Positions 37,274 through 46,196 of a stretch of DNA of 64,000 bases are shown here, in pieces. The stretch is from Cyclobacteriaceae bacterium (GTDB lineage Bacteria; Bacteroidota; Bacteroidia; Cytophagales; Cyclobacteriaceae): assembly GCA_016787565.1 (NCBI GenBank), contig JAEUUG010000012.1, positions 490,792 through 554,791 on the forward strand, written 5' to 3'. Numbering within the stretch: position 1 is the first letter of the stretch; each line of letters opens with the position of its first letter. The position numbers were made by a program, and so were the translations under genes. Below the pieces are notes generated by a model. The model saw only the letters and a list, made by a program, of their open reading frames with translations, ran no database searches and was not told where the DNA came from.

Positions 37274-37914
37274 AATATATAGTAGTAGCAATAATGATGC
37301 TTTGTTCCATAGCATCAAATGCACAGACTCCCAATTGGAATGAATGGTTTCGCCAAAAGAAAACACAGCGAAAATACCTCATTCAGCAAATCGCAGCATT
37401 AAAGGTATATCTCGAATACCTCAAGAAGGGATATCAGATTGTCGACAAAGGGCTCACCACCATTGGAGAAATCAAGAACGGAACCTTCAATCTTGACAAG
37501 GACTATTTCAATTCTCTCAAGGCAGTAAGTCCAGTCATAAGAAATTCTCCCAAGGTAAACGACATACTCGTGTACCAACATATGATAAAGGAGAAGCTCG
37601 AAGACTTTGTGACGGAGTGCAAGCACAATGATCAATTGACATCAGACGAAACTGACTACATCCAGTCAGTCCGACAAAAGATAATTGAAGAATGTAACCT
37701 GGCTACCGATGAACTAACCACCGTGACAACAACAGGAGAGTCAGAGATGCAAGATGAAGAGCGGATGAGTAGACTAGATAAAGTGCATCAGGAAATGCAG
37801 GACCTATATGCCTTCGTCATGGACTTCATCGACACCACGAATCTTCTCACAGTCCAGCGAAGGAAGCAACAGCTTCAGTTGGAGAATGCTCGCCAATTAA
37901 CAGGGTCGATTTAA
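37270..37914 (+). CDS. Exported helical tra-operon protein, first of two paralogs
   Basis: 214 residues with a signal peptide (MKYIVVAIMMLCSIASNA). The segment YLEYLKKGYQIVDKGLTTIG, followed by GTFNLDKDYFNSLKAVSP, is nearly the same as in the next gene (YKGYKILTKGYNTIKDIAEG, then NFNLHEIFLDGLYAVNP). Proteins of this type are sometimes labelled TerB-like. They are probably periplasmic components of the mating channel, distantly related to the TraI-like protein. Confidence 0.75.
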   Translation: MKYIVVAIMMLCSIASNAQTPNWNEWFRQKKTQRKYLIQQIAALKVYLEYLKKGYQIVDKGLTTIGEIKNGTFNLDKDYFNSLKAVSPVIRNSPKVNDILVYQHMIKEKLEDFVTECKHNDQLTSDETDYIQSVRQKIIEECNLATDELTTVTTTGESEMQDEERMSRLDKVHQEMQDLYAFVMDFIDTTNLLTVQRRKQQLQLENARQLTGSI

Positions 37915-37931
37915 CACCAAACTAAAAAGCC

Positions 37932-38555
37932 ATGCGACAATTTATCATCATTATTCTTCTTTCATTCATCTCGATCGAAAACCGCATTAATGCTCAATCC
38001 CAGGAGGCGGCTCAGTTGATTCTCAACTATGAGAAGCTGCAACAACTGGAGGAAATTCTGGACAACATGTACAAAGGATACAAGATTCTCACAAAAGGAT
38101 ACAATACCATCAAGGATATAGCCGAAGGTAATTTTAATCTCCATGAGATTTTTCTTGACGGTCTTTACGCGGTTAATCCTGCCGTGCGGAAGTACAAGCG
38201 AATTCCCTATATCATCCAGTACCAGCAGCATATTTTAAAAGAGGGAAAGCGTGCATTCAATCGCTTCCGAAACGACACCAATCTCACCGCACGTGAAATA
38301 AAGTATTTGGAGAACGTCTATAGCTACATCCTCAAGCAAAGTCTTCAAAACCTGGATGAGCTGTTAACAATTGTTACAGCAGCCAAACTGCGAATGAATG
38401 ATGAGGAACGACTGAAAGCGATTGATCGCCTATATCTGGAGATGCAAAATAAAGTCGTCTTCCTCAAACTCTTCAACAGCAGTACGCAGATGCTTGTCAT
38501 GCAGCGTGCAAAAGAACAACATAACGTTGACCTGACACGAAAACTTCATCAATAG
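37932..38555 (+). CDS. Exported helical tra-operon protein, second paralog
   Basis: 207 residues, with signal peptide and the same overall layout as the upstream gene: GYxIxxKG, a NFNL motif, then NDxxLTxxExxYxxxVxxxI and a C-terminal helix ending in basic residues. The two are tandem duplicates that have diverged. Role as for its neighbour. Confidence 0.75.
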   Translation: MRQFIIIILLSFISIENRINAQSQEAAQLILNYEKLQQLEEILDNMYKGYKILTKGYNTIKDIAEGNFNLHEIFLDGLYAVNPAVRKYKRIPYIIQYQQHILKEGKRAFNRFRNDTNLTAREIKYLENVYSYILKQSLQNLDELLTIVTAAKLRMNDEERLKAIDRLYLEMQNKVVFLKLFNSSTQMLVMQRAKEQHNVDLTRKLHQ

Positions 38556-38573
38556 TATCATAAACCAACGCAA

Positions 38574-39743
38574 ATGAAATCGATCAGAATCATACTTTCC
38601 CTGGCGCTGCTATTCTGTGTGTGGCCTCCCCACAGCGCAAGTGCGCAAGGTGTTGCCGAGGAAATTCACAGCCTGCAATCGGTACTTGATACACTCTATA
38701 ATGAAATGATGCCCCTGTGTAATCAACTTATCGGTGTAGGACGTGGCATCGCGGCATTTGCTGCACTGTGGTATATCGCTTCGCGCGTATGGCGCCACAT
38801 CGCCAATGCCGAACCAATTGACTTTTATCCCTTGCTTAGACCATTCGCTATTGGCATGGCTATTCTCTTATTTCCATACGTCATCGCGGTAATGAATGGA
38901 GTGCTCAAACCAACCGTTAGCGGCACAGCGGCCATGATGACCAATTCCAACCGCGCTATTGAATTCCTGTTGGATCAGAAAGAAAAAGCGATCAAACAAA
39001 CGACAACCTATCAGCTCTATGGTGACGAAAGTACCCATGGGAAGTGGTACAAGTACATGTATCCAGATGGAGAAGAGGAAACTGGCATTGAGCTAATCAG
39101 CAACGGAATGAAATTCCTGATGGCTAAAACAATGTATGGAATCCGAAACCAGATCAAACAATGGCTCTCGGAGATCTTGCAGGTACTCTACGAAGCTGCT
39201 GCACTTTGTATTAATACGATCCGCACGTTCTATCTGATTGTACTTGCCATCCTCGGACCACTCGTATTTGGACTTTCCGTGTTTGACGGATTTCAAAATA
39301 CGCTTACCGTCTGGTTGGCACGCTACGTCAACGTCTTCTTATGGCTTCCCGTAGCCAACATCTTCGGAGCGATCATCTCCAAGATACAGGAGAACATGCT
39401 GCGCCATGATATTGATCAAATCTATCAATATGGTGACACCTCATTCAGCGCCACAGATAGTGGTTACATCATCTTCCTTGTAATTGGAATCATTGGCTAC
39501 TTCACCGTTCCATCAGTAGCCAACTACATCGTCCATGCCGGTGGTGATAATCGTCTGCTTTCCAAGGCCTCGAACTTCTTCGTTGGTGGCACTGTGGCCG
39601 CTGCCTCTATGAGTGCTGCCGGTGCAAGAACAGTCCTGCAATCTTATAGTGGATCATCCAGTGCAGGTTCGAGTCAAACCTCATCGAAACCCGAAGCCAA
39701 AAATAACGACTTCCAACGCAACAAACTTTCTGGTAATTCCTGA
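38574..39743 (+). CDS. traJ: Conjugative transposon protein TraJ (VirB6-like)
   Basis: 389 residues. A signal sequence is followed by several membrane helices; family segments include ARRIAIGVGRGIAAFAALW-like GVGRGIAAFAALWYIASRVW and PIDFYPLLRPFAIGMAILLF. It forms part of the inner-membrane channel. The Ser/Ala-rich tail (SSSAGSSQTSSKPEAKNND) is typical. Confidence 0.93.
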   Translation: MKSIRIILSLALLFCVWPPHSASAQGVAEEIHSLQSVLDTLYNEMMPLCNQLIGVGRGIAAFAALWYIASRVWRHIANAEPIDFYPLLRPFAIGMAILLFPYVIAVMNGVLKPTVSGTAAMMTNSNRAIEFLLDQKEKAIKQTTTYQLYGDESTHGKWYKYMYPDGEEETGIELISNGMKFLMAKTMYGIRNQIKQWLSEILQVLYEAAALCINTIRTFYLIVLAILGPLVFGLSVFDGFQNTLTVWLARYVNVFLWLPVANIFGAIISKIQENMLRHDIDQIYQYGDTSFSATDSGYIIFLVIGIIGYFTVPSVANYIVHAGGDNRLLSKASNFFVGGTVAAASMSAAGARTVLQSYSGSSSAGSSQTSSKPEAKNNDFQRNKLSGNS

Positions 39744-39748
39744 ACACT

Positions 39749-40369
39749 ATGATCTTCAGTCAACTCAAAAATATCGACACTGCTTTTCGCCACGTTCGAC
39801 TATTCTCAATAGTGGTCATTGTAGCGTGTGTGTTCATTTGTTGTTACACCGTGTATAAAAGTTTTCAACTGATCACGCAAACACAAGAGCGCATCTATAT
39901 CCTATCCAACGGTAAAGCACTTGAAGCATATGCTGCCGAGAGAAAAGACAACATCCCCGTGGAAGCTCGTGATCATGTAAGAATGTTTCATCACTACTTC
40001 TTTACACTCGATCCGGACGACAAGATGATTCAGGGAAACATTACGAAAGCGCTGTACCTGGCTGATATATCAGCAAAACAACAGTACGACAACCTCAAAG
40101 AGAATCGATACTACTCCAATATCATTTCAGGAAACATTAGCCAGTCTATTGAACCCGATAGCATTCAAATCAACATGACAAACTATCCTTACTATTTCCG
40201 CTATCACGCACACCAGCAAATCATAAGGGCAACCTCGATTGTTATGCGAAGCCTGATAACGGAAGGTTACTTACGAAACGTAGCACGATCAGACAATAAC
40301 TCTCACGGCTTCCTGATTGAACGCTGGACTACCATCGAGAACAAAGACACAAAAACCATAAACCGATAA
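39749..40369 (+). CDS. traK: Conjugative transposon protein TraK (VirB8-like)
   Basis: 206 residues. One membrane helix (VVIVACVFICCYTVYKSFQL) and a periplasmic domain with the family segment PVEARDHVRMFHHYFFTLDP. It is an assembly-scaffold component of the secretion channel. Confidence 0.92.
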   Translation: MIFSQLKNIDTAFRHVRLFSIVVIVACVFICCYTVYKSFQLITQTQERIYILSNGKALEAYAAERKDNIPVEARDHVRMFHHYFFTLDPDDKMIQGNITKALYLADISAKQQYDNLKENRYYSNIISGNISQSIEPDSIQINMTNYPYYFRYHAHQQIIRATSIVMRSLITEGYLRNVARSDNNSHGFLIERWTTIENKDTKTINR

Positions 40370-40374
40370 TAACT

Positions 40375-40818
40375 ATGGGACAAGAATCAACACCTCCACG
40401 CAAAGAAAAAACAAACGGAATCCTTTCGAAGATTGCATCCACATTTGGCAAACGAATCGCTAACCGAATTAGCCAGCGTTTTGAACCGCTTTCTCTTCGC
40501 GCCAAGAAAACAGTCCTGATCTGCTTCGGTCTGGCAGTGACGCTGGCATGCGGTAGCATGATCATTCGTCCATTTATCAATAGTGGTTCTGCTTTAACAA
40601 ACATTCTACCAACGGGTATCGAGATGCCACACCTTAGAAGCACTCCAGATAACATCTTCTCGGAGGAAGACTATCTTCTTCTCATGGGATTTAAAAGAAC
40701 ACTGGACAGTCTCGAAACTTATGATCCACAAGTCTATCACCAAATGACACAGGGAAGGCAAGGGCTGCTCGATAGCATTGACTACCTGTTAGGTATCTAC
40801 GGGAAACTCAAAGAATAA
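40375..40818 (+). CDS. Single-pass membrane protein in the TraL position
   Basis: 147 residues: a cytoplasmic basic segment (FEPLSLRAKKTVLICFGLAV leading into the helix), one membrane helix and a periplasmic helical tail. It sits between traK and traM, where TraL lies in CTnDOT, and has the same topology, but the sequence match cannot be settled by eye. Confidence 0.65.
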   Translation: MGQESTPPRKEKTNGILSKIASTFGKRIANRISQRFEPLSLRAKKTVLICFGLAVTLACGSMIIRPFINSGSALTNILPTGIEMPHLRSTPDNIFSEEDYLLLMGFKRTLDSLETYDPQVYHQMTQGRQGLLDSIDYLLGIYGKLKE

Positions 40819-40843
40819 CAATACATCATAAACAACATTTATC

Positions 40844-42220
40844 ATGAAACCACATACACAAAAATTCCTTCAGCAACGCAGGTTCTATATGGTTCTGCCG
40901 TTGCTGGTAACACCATTCGTAACCATGATCTTCTGGGCACTGGGAGGTGGACAAGGCGTCACGGCTCAAGCACAACCCGTCCAATCCGGTCTCAACACAG
41001 AATTGCCCGGTGCACACTTCGACAAAGAAGATGAACTCTGGGATAAGTTCGCTCTTTACGAACAAGCCAAGCGTGACTCACTTAAATACGAAGAAGCCAG
41101 ACGCAACGACCCCTACTATGTCACTGCAACATTAGTGGCAGCACAGGACACAACAATTTCCATCGACAAACTGAATACATCACTGGGAGCAAAGGACAAG
41201 TATGCGCCAATGATAGAAAATGAGCAACTCATTAATCAGAAGCTTGCGCAGCTCTCTCGTCATCTCGAAGGTGAGCCCTCGAAGCCGGAATCTTCAACAG
41301 CTTCAACTACTTCCAGTGCAATCAGTGAACCTTCAAATACAATGTCTCCAGATGTTGACCGACTTGAAAAGATGATGCAGATCATGGCATCATCAGACAC
41401 CAACGATCCCGAGATGCAACAAATCGATGGCATGCTCGACAAGATTCTCGATATCCAACATCCGCAGCGGATGCGTGACAAGATCAACAATGAGCGTATG
41501 ACTATTGCTGGCAATACCTATTCGGTCACACCAGCAAAAGCAACTGACAACATTAATTCGCTGGGCAACACTGACGAACGTCCAACACAACCTATGTCAA
41601 TACTGGATTCACTGGAAAGCGCCTTCGCTGCTTACACCGCCCAATTGCAAACAAATGGCTTTTACGGTTTTTCCGATGAAGTCGAAACAGAAAGCGAATC
41701 ATCCAACGCATTTCCAGCAGTGATACACGATACACAAATCATCGTTTCAGGTTCCATTGTTAAACTGCGACTATTATCGGATATAGTCATCAATGATCAA
41801 CTTATACACGCAAATGAATTTGTTTTTGGTGTCTGCACGATAAATGGTGAACGCCTATCCATCAACATCAACTCGATCCGTGACGGCAACTCGTTGCTTC
41901 CTGTAGCACTGTCGGCCTACGACCTGGACGGGATGGAAGGCATTTATATTCCGGGGGCTATCTCGCGTGATGTTGCTAAACAAGCCGGAAGTCAGTCCAT
42001 TCAGGACGTTCAACTTTATTCAATGGACAACTCCCTTGGAGTTCAGGCCGCCACTGCCGGGATAGAAGCAGCAAAGGGAATTTTTAGTAAGAAGACCAAG
42101 CTGATCAAAGTTACTGTTAAAGCTGGCTACCAGGTCCTGTTGCAAGACACCAGTCAGCAATCACAAGCCGGAACAGTTTCTCATGGCAGCGACTACGCGC
42201 AACCTGATTTGAATTTTTAA
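40844..42220 (+). CDS. traM: Conjugative transposon protein TraM (VirB10-like)
   Basis: 458 residues. An N-terminal membrane helix (MVLPLLVTPFVTMIFWALGG) with the family feature of a basic start, a long Ser/Thr/Pro-rich linker, and a C-terminal beta domain (SGSIVKLRLLSDIVINDQLI, then ANEFVFGVCTINGERLSINI) as in VirB10. It spans the periplasm and links inner- and outer-membrane parts of the channel. Confidence 0.93.
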   Translation: MKPHTQKFLQQRRFYMVLPLLVTPFVTMIFWALGGGQGVTAQAQPVQSGLNTELPGAHFDKEDELWDKFALYEQAKRDSLKYEEARRNDPYYVTATLVAAQDTTISIDKLNTSLGAKDKYAPMIENEQLINQKLAQLSRHLEGEPSKPESSTASTTSSAISEPSNTMSPDVDRLEKMMQIMASSDTNDPEMQQIDGMLDKILDIQHPQRMRDKINNERMTIAGNTYSVTPAKATDNINSLGNTDERPTQPMSILDSLESAFAAYTAQLQTNGFYGFSDEVETESESSNAFPAVIHDTQIIVSGSIVKLRLLSDIVINDQLIHANEFVFGVCTINGERLSININSIRDGNSLLPVALSAYDLDGMEGIYIPGAISRDVAKQAGSQSIQDVQLYSMDNSLGVQAATAGIEAAKGIFSKKTKLIKVTVKAGYQVLLQDTSQQSQAGTVSHGSDYAQPDLNF

Positions 42221-42234
42221 ATACCTGTACATAT

Positions 42235-42357
42235 ATGAACCTCTTTGTGAGAATCATCTTATGGGGGCTGCTTATGCTGATGTTAAATGACGCTAACAGC
42301 CAGCCCCGCTCCGCGACCGACACTTGCATTCACCCTACGTGGTCTGCCATCCGGTAG
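42235..42357 (+). CDS. 40-residue exported peptide or lipoprotein-like microprotein
   Basis: From the ATG at 42235: MNLFVRIILWGLLMLMLNDA, then a short polar tail with one cysteine and a TAG stop at 42355. It has a signal-like hydrophobic start. It is the first of three micro-frames in the 450-base gap between traM and traN. Confidence 0.4.
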   Translation: MNLFVRIILWGLLMLMLNDANSQPRSATDTCIHPTWSAIR

Positions 42358-42370
42358 CAATTCGTGAACC

Positions 42371-42496
42371 ATGTGTCTCTCATGTCATGAAAGTGCAGTA
42401 GCTACCACTTCCACGACAGAGAAAACCAACCTCGTGAATAACGAGAGCACTAGAACTATGTCTGAACAAAAACAGATTCAAATTTCAAATCAATAA
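42371..42496 (+). CDS. 41-residue micro-frame between traM and traN
   Basis: MCLSCHESAVATTSTTEKTN then a Ser/Thr/Asn-rich tail to a TAA at 42494. The start CLSC could bind a metal, or act as a lipid-type cysteine. It could be non-coding; only the close packing of three frames supports it. Confidence 0.3.
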   Translation: MCLSCHESAVATTSTTEKTNLVNNESTRTMSEQKQIQISNQ

Positions 42497-42500
42497 GAAT

Positions 42501-42599
42501 ATGAAAGCTAACGTGGTAATTCTCTCAATCGGCTCATTCTTCATCAACCTCTACATCAGAATACTGATGTTGGGCAGCTTGGGTGATCTTTTCTTATAG
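42501..42599 (+). CDS. 32-residue hydrophobic micro-frame between traM and traN
   Basis: MKANVVILSIGSFFINLYIR and eleven or so further mostly hydrophobic residues, ending at a TAG (42597-42599). It would be a single membrane helix. Starts four bases after the preceding stop. Confidence 0.35.
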   Translation: MKANVVILSIGSFFINLYIRILMLGSLGDLFL

Positions 42600-42610
42600 A
42601 AGATTTAAAG

Positions 42611-42642
42611 GCGTGTGTTCAAAAATTAAGGCGAACACACGC
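42611..42642 (+). terminator. Strong hairpin upstream of traN
   Basis: GCGTGTGTTC (42611-42620) and GAACACACGC (42633-42642) form a perfect 10-bp stem with a 12-base loop. No long T run follows, so partial termination, RNA stabilisation or processing between traM and traN is as likely as full termination. Confidence 0.55.
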
Positions 42643-42674
42643 TTATTCAAAATTCAGCAAACAAAATACATACT

Positions 42675-43499
42675 ATGAAACCAAGTAAATACATACTGCT
42701 ACCATTGATGATATTGTTAGTGGTGGTGTTCCGAATCTCCGCTCAAGGTATCAACTCACCTACGATAGAAGTAACCTTCAACAAGACGTCCAGTGTGGTC
42801 TTCCCTGCCGCTATAACTTCTGTTGATCGTGGCAGCCGCGATATCCTCGCACAGCGTGCCAAAGGGGTTAACAACATCCTTCAACTCAAAGCAGGCAAGT
42901 TGAACTTCAAGGAGACGAACCTGACCGTAATAACAGCAGATGGTAACCTGCACCATTTCTTCGTAAAGTATTCCGACAGACCTTCACGTTATACTGTCAA
43001 CATCGGGGTATCTCCGCTCGCAGATTCAAATCAATTGCTCTTTCAGTCTGAAATGACAGAGGCCGATTTGAAACAACTTTCGGAAGAAATTCTTTCACGG
43101 GAAGACGACCGAAAGATAAAGTCATACACAAAATATGACATGAAACTTTTGCTACGTGGGATCTACATCGAAGACAATGTGATGTTCTTCCATCTGAGCA
43201 TCGAAAACAAATCCAACATTCCGTACCATAATGAAGTACTTCGTTTCTCCATACGAGACAAGCGACAGTCAAAACGTACCGCTTCACAAGAAGTCTCTGA
43301 AGCAGCAATTCATCAGACCGGAGATGCTTCGATGATCGATGGAAATTCCTCCAATGAACTTGTCTATGCGATTCCAAAATTTACGATCCCCGATGCTAAG
43401 CTCCTGCGAATAGAGCTCAAGGAGAAACGTGGAGGACGACACCTCTTCATCGATGTTAAGAACAAGAGCATCATTAAGGCAAGACGCGTCAAATCCTAA
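42675..43499 (+). CDS. traN: Conjugative transposon protein TraN (DUF4138, VirB9-like)
   Basis: 274 residues with a signal peptide. The family signature is PTIEVTFNKTSSVVFPAAIT, followed by VDRGSRDILAQRAKGVNNIL. It should be the periplasmic/outer-membrane core protein that partners TraM. Confidence 0.92.
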   Translation: MKPSKYILLPLMILLVVVFRISAQGINSPTIEVTFNKTSSVVFPAAITSVDRGSRDILAQRAKGVNNILQLKAGKLNFKETNLTVITADGNLHHFFVKYSDRPSRYTVNIGVSPLADSNQLLFQSEMTEADLKQLSEEILSREDDRKIKSYTKYDMKLLLRGIYIEDNVMFFHLSIENKSNIPYHNEVLRFSIRDKRQSKRTASQEVSEAAIHQTGDASMIDGNSSNELVYAIPKFTIPDAKLLRIELKEKRGGRHLFIDVKNKSIIKARRVKS

Positions 43500-43508
43500 A
43501 GCTACGTT

Positions 43509-44255
43509 ATGGACCGTCACGATCTGCGATGGACAATGACTGAACTCGGATTCCTTGGATTTCCCCAAGCTCATCGTGATGAAATCGAACTTAAAATGAA
43601 CGCTGATCCCGACAAGTTCAACATCGCTGGAAAAAAGGAGTTTCAAGGAATGAAGGGAAAGGAATCTATCGATTACACGATCTACTTTAAGAAGTACGAT
43701 AAGGTGAATGCCTACCATCCTTATATGTATCAGGCAACCTTACCAGATATCGGGCGATCACAGAACTTCAGGATTGTGCAAGACGCTGGATTCTCATTGC
43801 CGGACGCATTCAATCTTTTGCATGGTCGTTCTGTGCACAAGCTTGTCATCGACCACCAGGAAAGAAAGCTTAGACCTTATTGGTTTCAGCTTGACTTGTC
43901 AGGAAAAGATGTTCATGGAAATCATCCTATCACGAAGCATCAGCTAGATCCCCAAGAGCTATCGATTGGGCGAGAGCTTGAGACTCGCGGTGTCAAAGAG
44001 ATGCTGAATCCAACCAAACGTGTGAACCTGGTTCTTTCTCTTTACTATGGAAATGCAGAGCCAGTAACCATTCGTAATGGAGACAAGGATCACCAAGTCT
44101 TTGCAGCAGTTTTTCCCAAAGAACGATCAGTTAAACTCCTTAACAGCGATGGAAAGGAATTGACGGTTGAGGCACAACGCGCTATGGAAAGGAAACATCT
44201 CGAACCGATTGCGGAACAGTTAACAAGGAGCAAACGAAGGGGACGAGGCATCTAG
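43509..44255 (+). CDS. DUF3945-like protein, first of two paralogs
   Basis: 248 residues. The layout matches the next gene: LGFPQAHRDEIELKMNADPD, then a DYTIYFKKYDK strand, a LPDAFNLLHGRSVHKLV helix and a MLNPTKRVNLVLSLYYGNAE region. This pattern is the DUF3945-type module of Bacteroidota mobile elements, whose function is unknown. No signal peptide, so probably cytoplasmic. Confidence 0.7.
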   Translation: MDRHDLRWTMTELGFLGFPQAHRDEIELKMNADPDKFNIAGKKEFQGMKGKESIDYTIYFKKYDKVNAYHPYMYQATLPDIGRSQNFRIVQDAGFSLPDAFNLLHGRSVHKLVIDHQERKLRPYWFQLDLSGKDVHGNHPITKHQLDPQELSIGRELETRGVKEMLNPTKRVNLVLSLYYGNAEPVTIRNGDKDHQVFAAVFPKERSVKLLNSDGKELTVEAQRAMERKHLEPIAEQLTRSKRRGRGI

Positions 44256-44296
44256 CACAACGACAATACTTATTAACAAACTTAAACACATCAATC

Positions 44297-45115
44297 ATGA
44301 GACAAGACAATGTTCAATTTCTTAAAGACAGGTTATTCAACCTTGGCTTTGGAGACAATCTGCATGAAAAACTTGAAAACAAAATCAAAGAAGGTCCTGA
44401 AAAGTTCACGCTCAGCATGCCGGGTGAATTTGGCCAGGGTGATAAAAAGAAAATCGTAGAGTATACGCTGGACTTTTCCAAGAGCAAGCAGGAGGATATG
44501 TACTTCGTAAACAACTATACCGCCAAACTGAAGGGGGATTCACCGGAGCAAGACAAATCACAGAAATTCTTCCTGAACAATGGACGAGGCGTCACGGCAA
44601 AAGAAGCATTCAATTTGCTGGAGGGAAGAGCAGTCTATAAAGACAAGCTCGTGAACAAAGAGGGCGATGAGTATAGCGCCTGGCTCCAACTCAATTTCAA
44701 GGAGAAGGACAAGCATGATAACTTCAAAGTACAGCCCTATACCGCTGGATGGAAATACGACCTTGAGAAGAGTCTCAACCGTCATCCGATGAAAGAGCTT
44801 GCAAACGAAGATCAAAAGAATGACTTGTTGAAGAGTCTGAAGAAGGGAAACCTCCAGCCCGTCACCTTTACAACAGATGGGAAAGACGTGAAAATGTTCG
44901 TTGAAGCAAATCCGAAGGAAAGATCCCTGAATGTTTATGATGAAAAGATGACCAAGCAATTCCAGGGAATTCGTCCATCAACTTCCGAGATTCAGGAAAA
45001 ATCTCAGGGTGCGCAAGAAAAAAAAACGGAAGACAAGACTAAGGTCGAAAAGACCTCAACGCAGGAAATGCCGGAAGGACGAACCCGAACAAAAAAGCGT
45101 GGTATGTCGGTCTGA
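44297..45115 (+). CDS. DUF3945-like protein, second paralog
   Basis: 272 residues; motifs in order: LGFGDNLHEKLENKIKEGPE, EYTLDFSKSKQEDMYFVNNY, VTAKEAFNLLEGRAVYKDKL, AWLQLNFKEKDKHDNFKVQP and LLKSLKKGNLQPVTF. Longer than its neighbour through a charged tail (KKTEDKTKVEKTSTQEM). This is the closer match to the canonical family. The pair lies between traN and the primase and may be involved in establishment of the element, but this is not known. Confidence 0.8.
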   Translation: MRQDNVQFLKDRLFNLGFGDNLHEKLENKIKEGPEKFTLSMPGEFGQGDKKKIVEYTLDFSKSKQEDMYFVNNYTAKLKGDSPEQDKSQKFFLNNGRGVTAKEAFNLLEGRAVYKDKLVNKEGDEYSAWLQLNFKEKDKHDNFKVQPYTAGWKYDLEKSLNRHPMKELANEDQKNDLLKSLKKGNLQPVTFTTDGKDVKMFVEANPKERSLNVYDEKMTKQFQGIRPSTSEIQEKSQGAQEKKTEDKTKVEKTSTQEMPEGRTRTKKRGMSV

Positions 45116-45211
45116 CTTCCGATTATCAAGGTGGGGTGCGAACTGTACAATCCAGATCATCACCCCATCTTCTTTTCACACTTCTTCATATACATAATAT
45201 CAAGGTCATTA

Positions 45212-46132
45212 ATGGCTTCAAATCATCTGTCAATAGAAGAGGTAAAAAAAATACCGTTACCCGACTATCTCGCAAAGCTTGGGTTTGAACCTGCCAAGAT
45301 TAGGGGAATAGACTATTGGTACCATTCTCCCCTGCACCTTGATCGAACGCCCTCATTTAAAGTCAACACCAAACAAAACGTCTGGTATGATCATGGAATT
45401 GGCGAGGGAGGAACACTCATCGACCTAGGAATCAAGCTGCATCAATGTACGATCCCCGAGTTTCTAAGAAAAGTAGCACAGGATAATGTGCTTATCGTTC
45501 ACCAGCATAATAGAAACAATGATAAGACTCAACTAGAAAGGCCGAAGGTGGAGATACTCTCTGTTTCATCGCTGTCAGCACTCGACTTGATCGCTTACTT
45601 GAACAAAAGGCGAATAGATAAAACCTTAGCCTCTCAATTCTGCTCCCAGGTTGAATTTCGGATCGGAAAACGAAACTATTTGGCCATCGGATTTCCAAAC
45701 CGCTCCGGTGGTTTCGAGCTTCGCAATGATTGGTTCAAAGGAGCCGCCTCACCCAAAGACATAACGATCATCGAGAACAGCAAGTACGACCTTTGCGTGG
45801 TCGAAGGATTCATGGATTTTCTTTCGCTGCTAAAAATCAATCAACACAAGAACAATACCATTCCTAACGCAACGAGCTTTCTCATCTTGAATTCAATTGC
45901 TCTCGTCAGGCGCAGTATCGATTTCATGAAGGAATTCAAGAACATACATTTATTTCTAGACAACGACCTGACAGCGAAAAACGCAAAAGAACTACTTTCC
46001 AAAAATGATATTGGCTACTTAGACGCATCCTCCCTATACTCGAAATTCAAGGATGTTAATGAGTATCTCACAAACGGTTTCTATCCATCCAAACCCGAAG
46101 AAACAACAAACAGAAAATCAACTCGACTGTGA
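45212..46132 (+). CDS. TOPRIM-type primase of the conjugative element
   Basis: 306 residues counted from MASNHLSIEEVKKIPLPDYL; an in-frame extension to 45131 is unlikely. The N-terminal part (YWYHSPLHLDRTPSFKVNTK, then QNVWYDHGIGEGGTLIDLGI) aligns in pattern with the CHC2 zinc-finger region of DnaG-type primases of Bacteroidota elements but lacks the metal-binding cysteines. TOPRIM residues follow: E in VVEGFMDFLSLL and D-x-D in LFLDNDLT. It should make primers for the transferred strand in donor or recipient. Counterpart of the TraP primase of CTnDOT. Confidence 0.85.
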   Translation: MASNHLSIEEVKKIPLPDYLAKLGFEPAKIRGIDYWYHSPLHLDRTPSFKVNTKQNVWYDHGIGEGGTLIDLGIKLHQCTIPEFLRKVAQDNVLIVHQHNRNNDKTQLERPKVEILSVSSLSALDLIAYLNKRRIDKTLASQFCSQVEFRIGKRNYLAIGFPNRSGGFELRNDWFKGAASPKDITIIENSKYDLCVVEGFMDFLSLLKINQHKNNTIPNATSFLILNSIALVRRSIDFMKEFKNIHLFLDNDLTAKNAKELLSKNDIGYLDASSLYSKFKDVNEYLTNGFYPSKPEETTNRKSTRL

Positions 46133-46196
46133 TTTGTACAATCGAATCGGTACAATCATCCTTTCCGCTGAGTTTTCAGCCGGATATTTTTGATAC

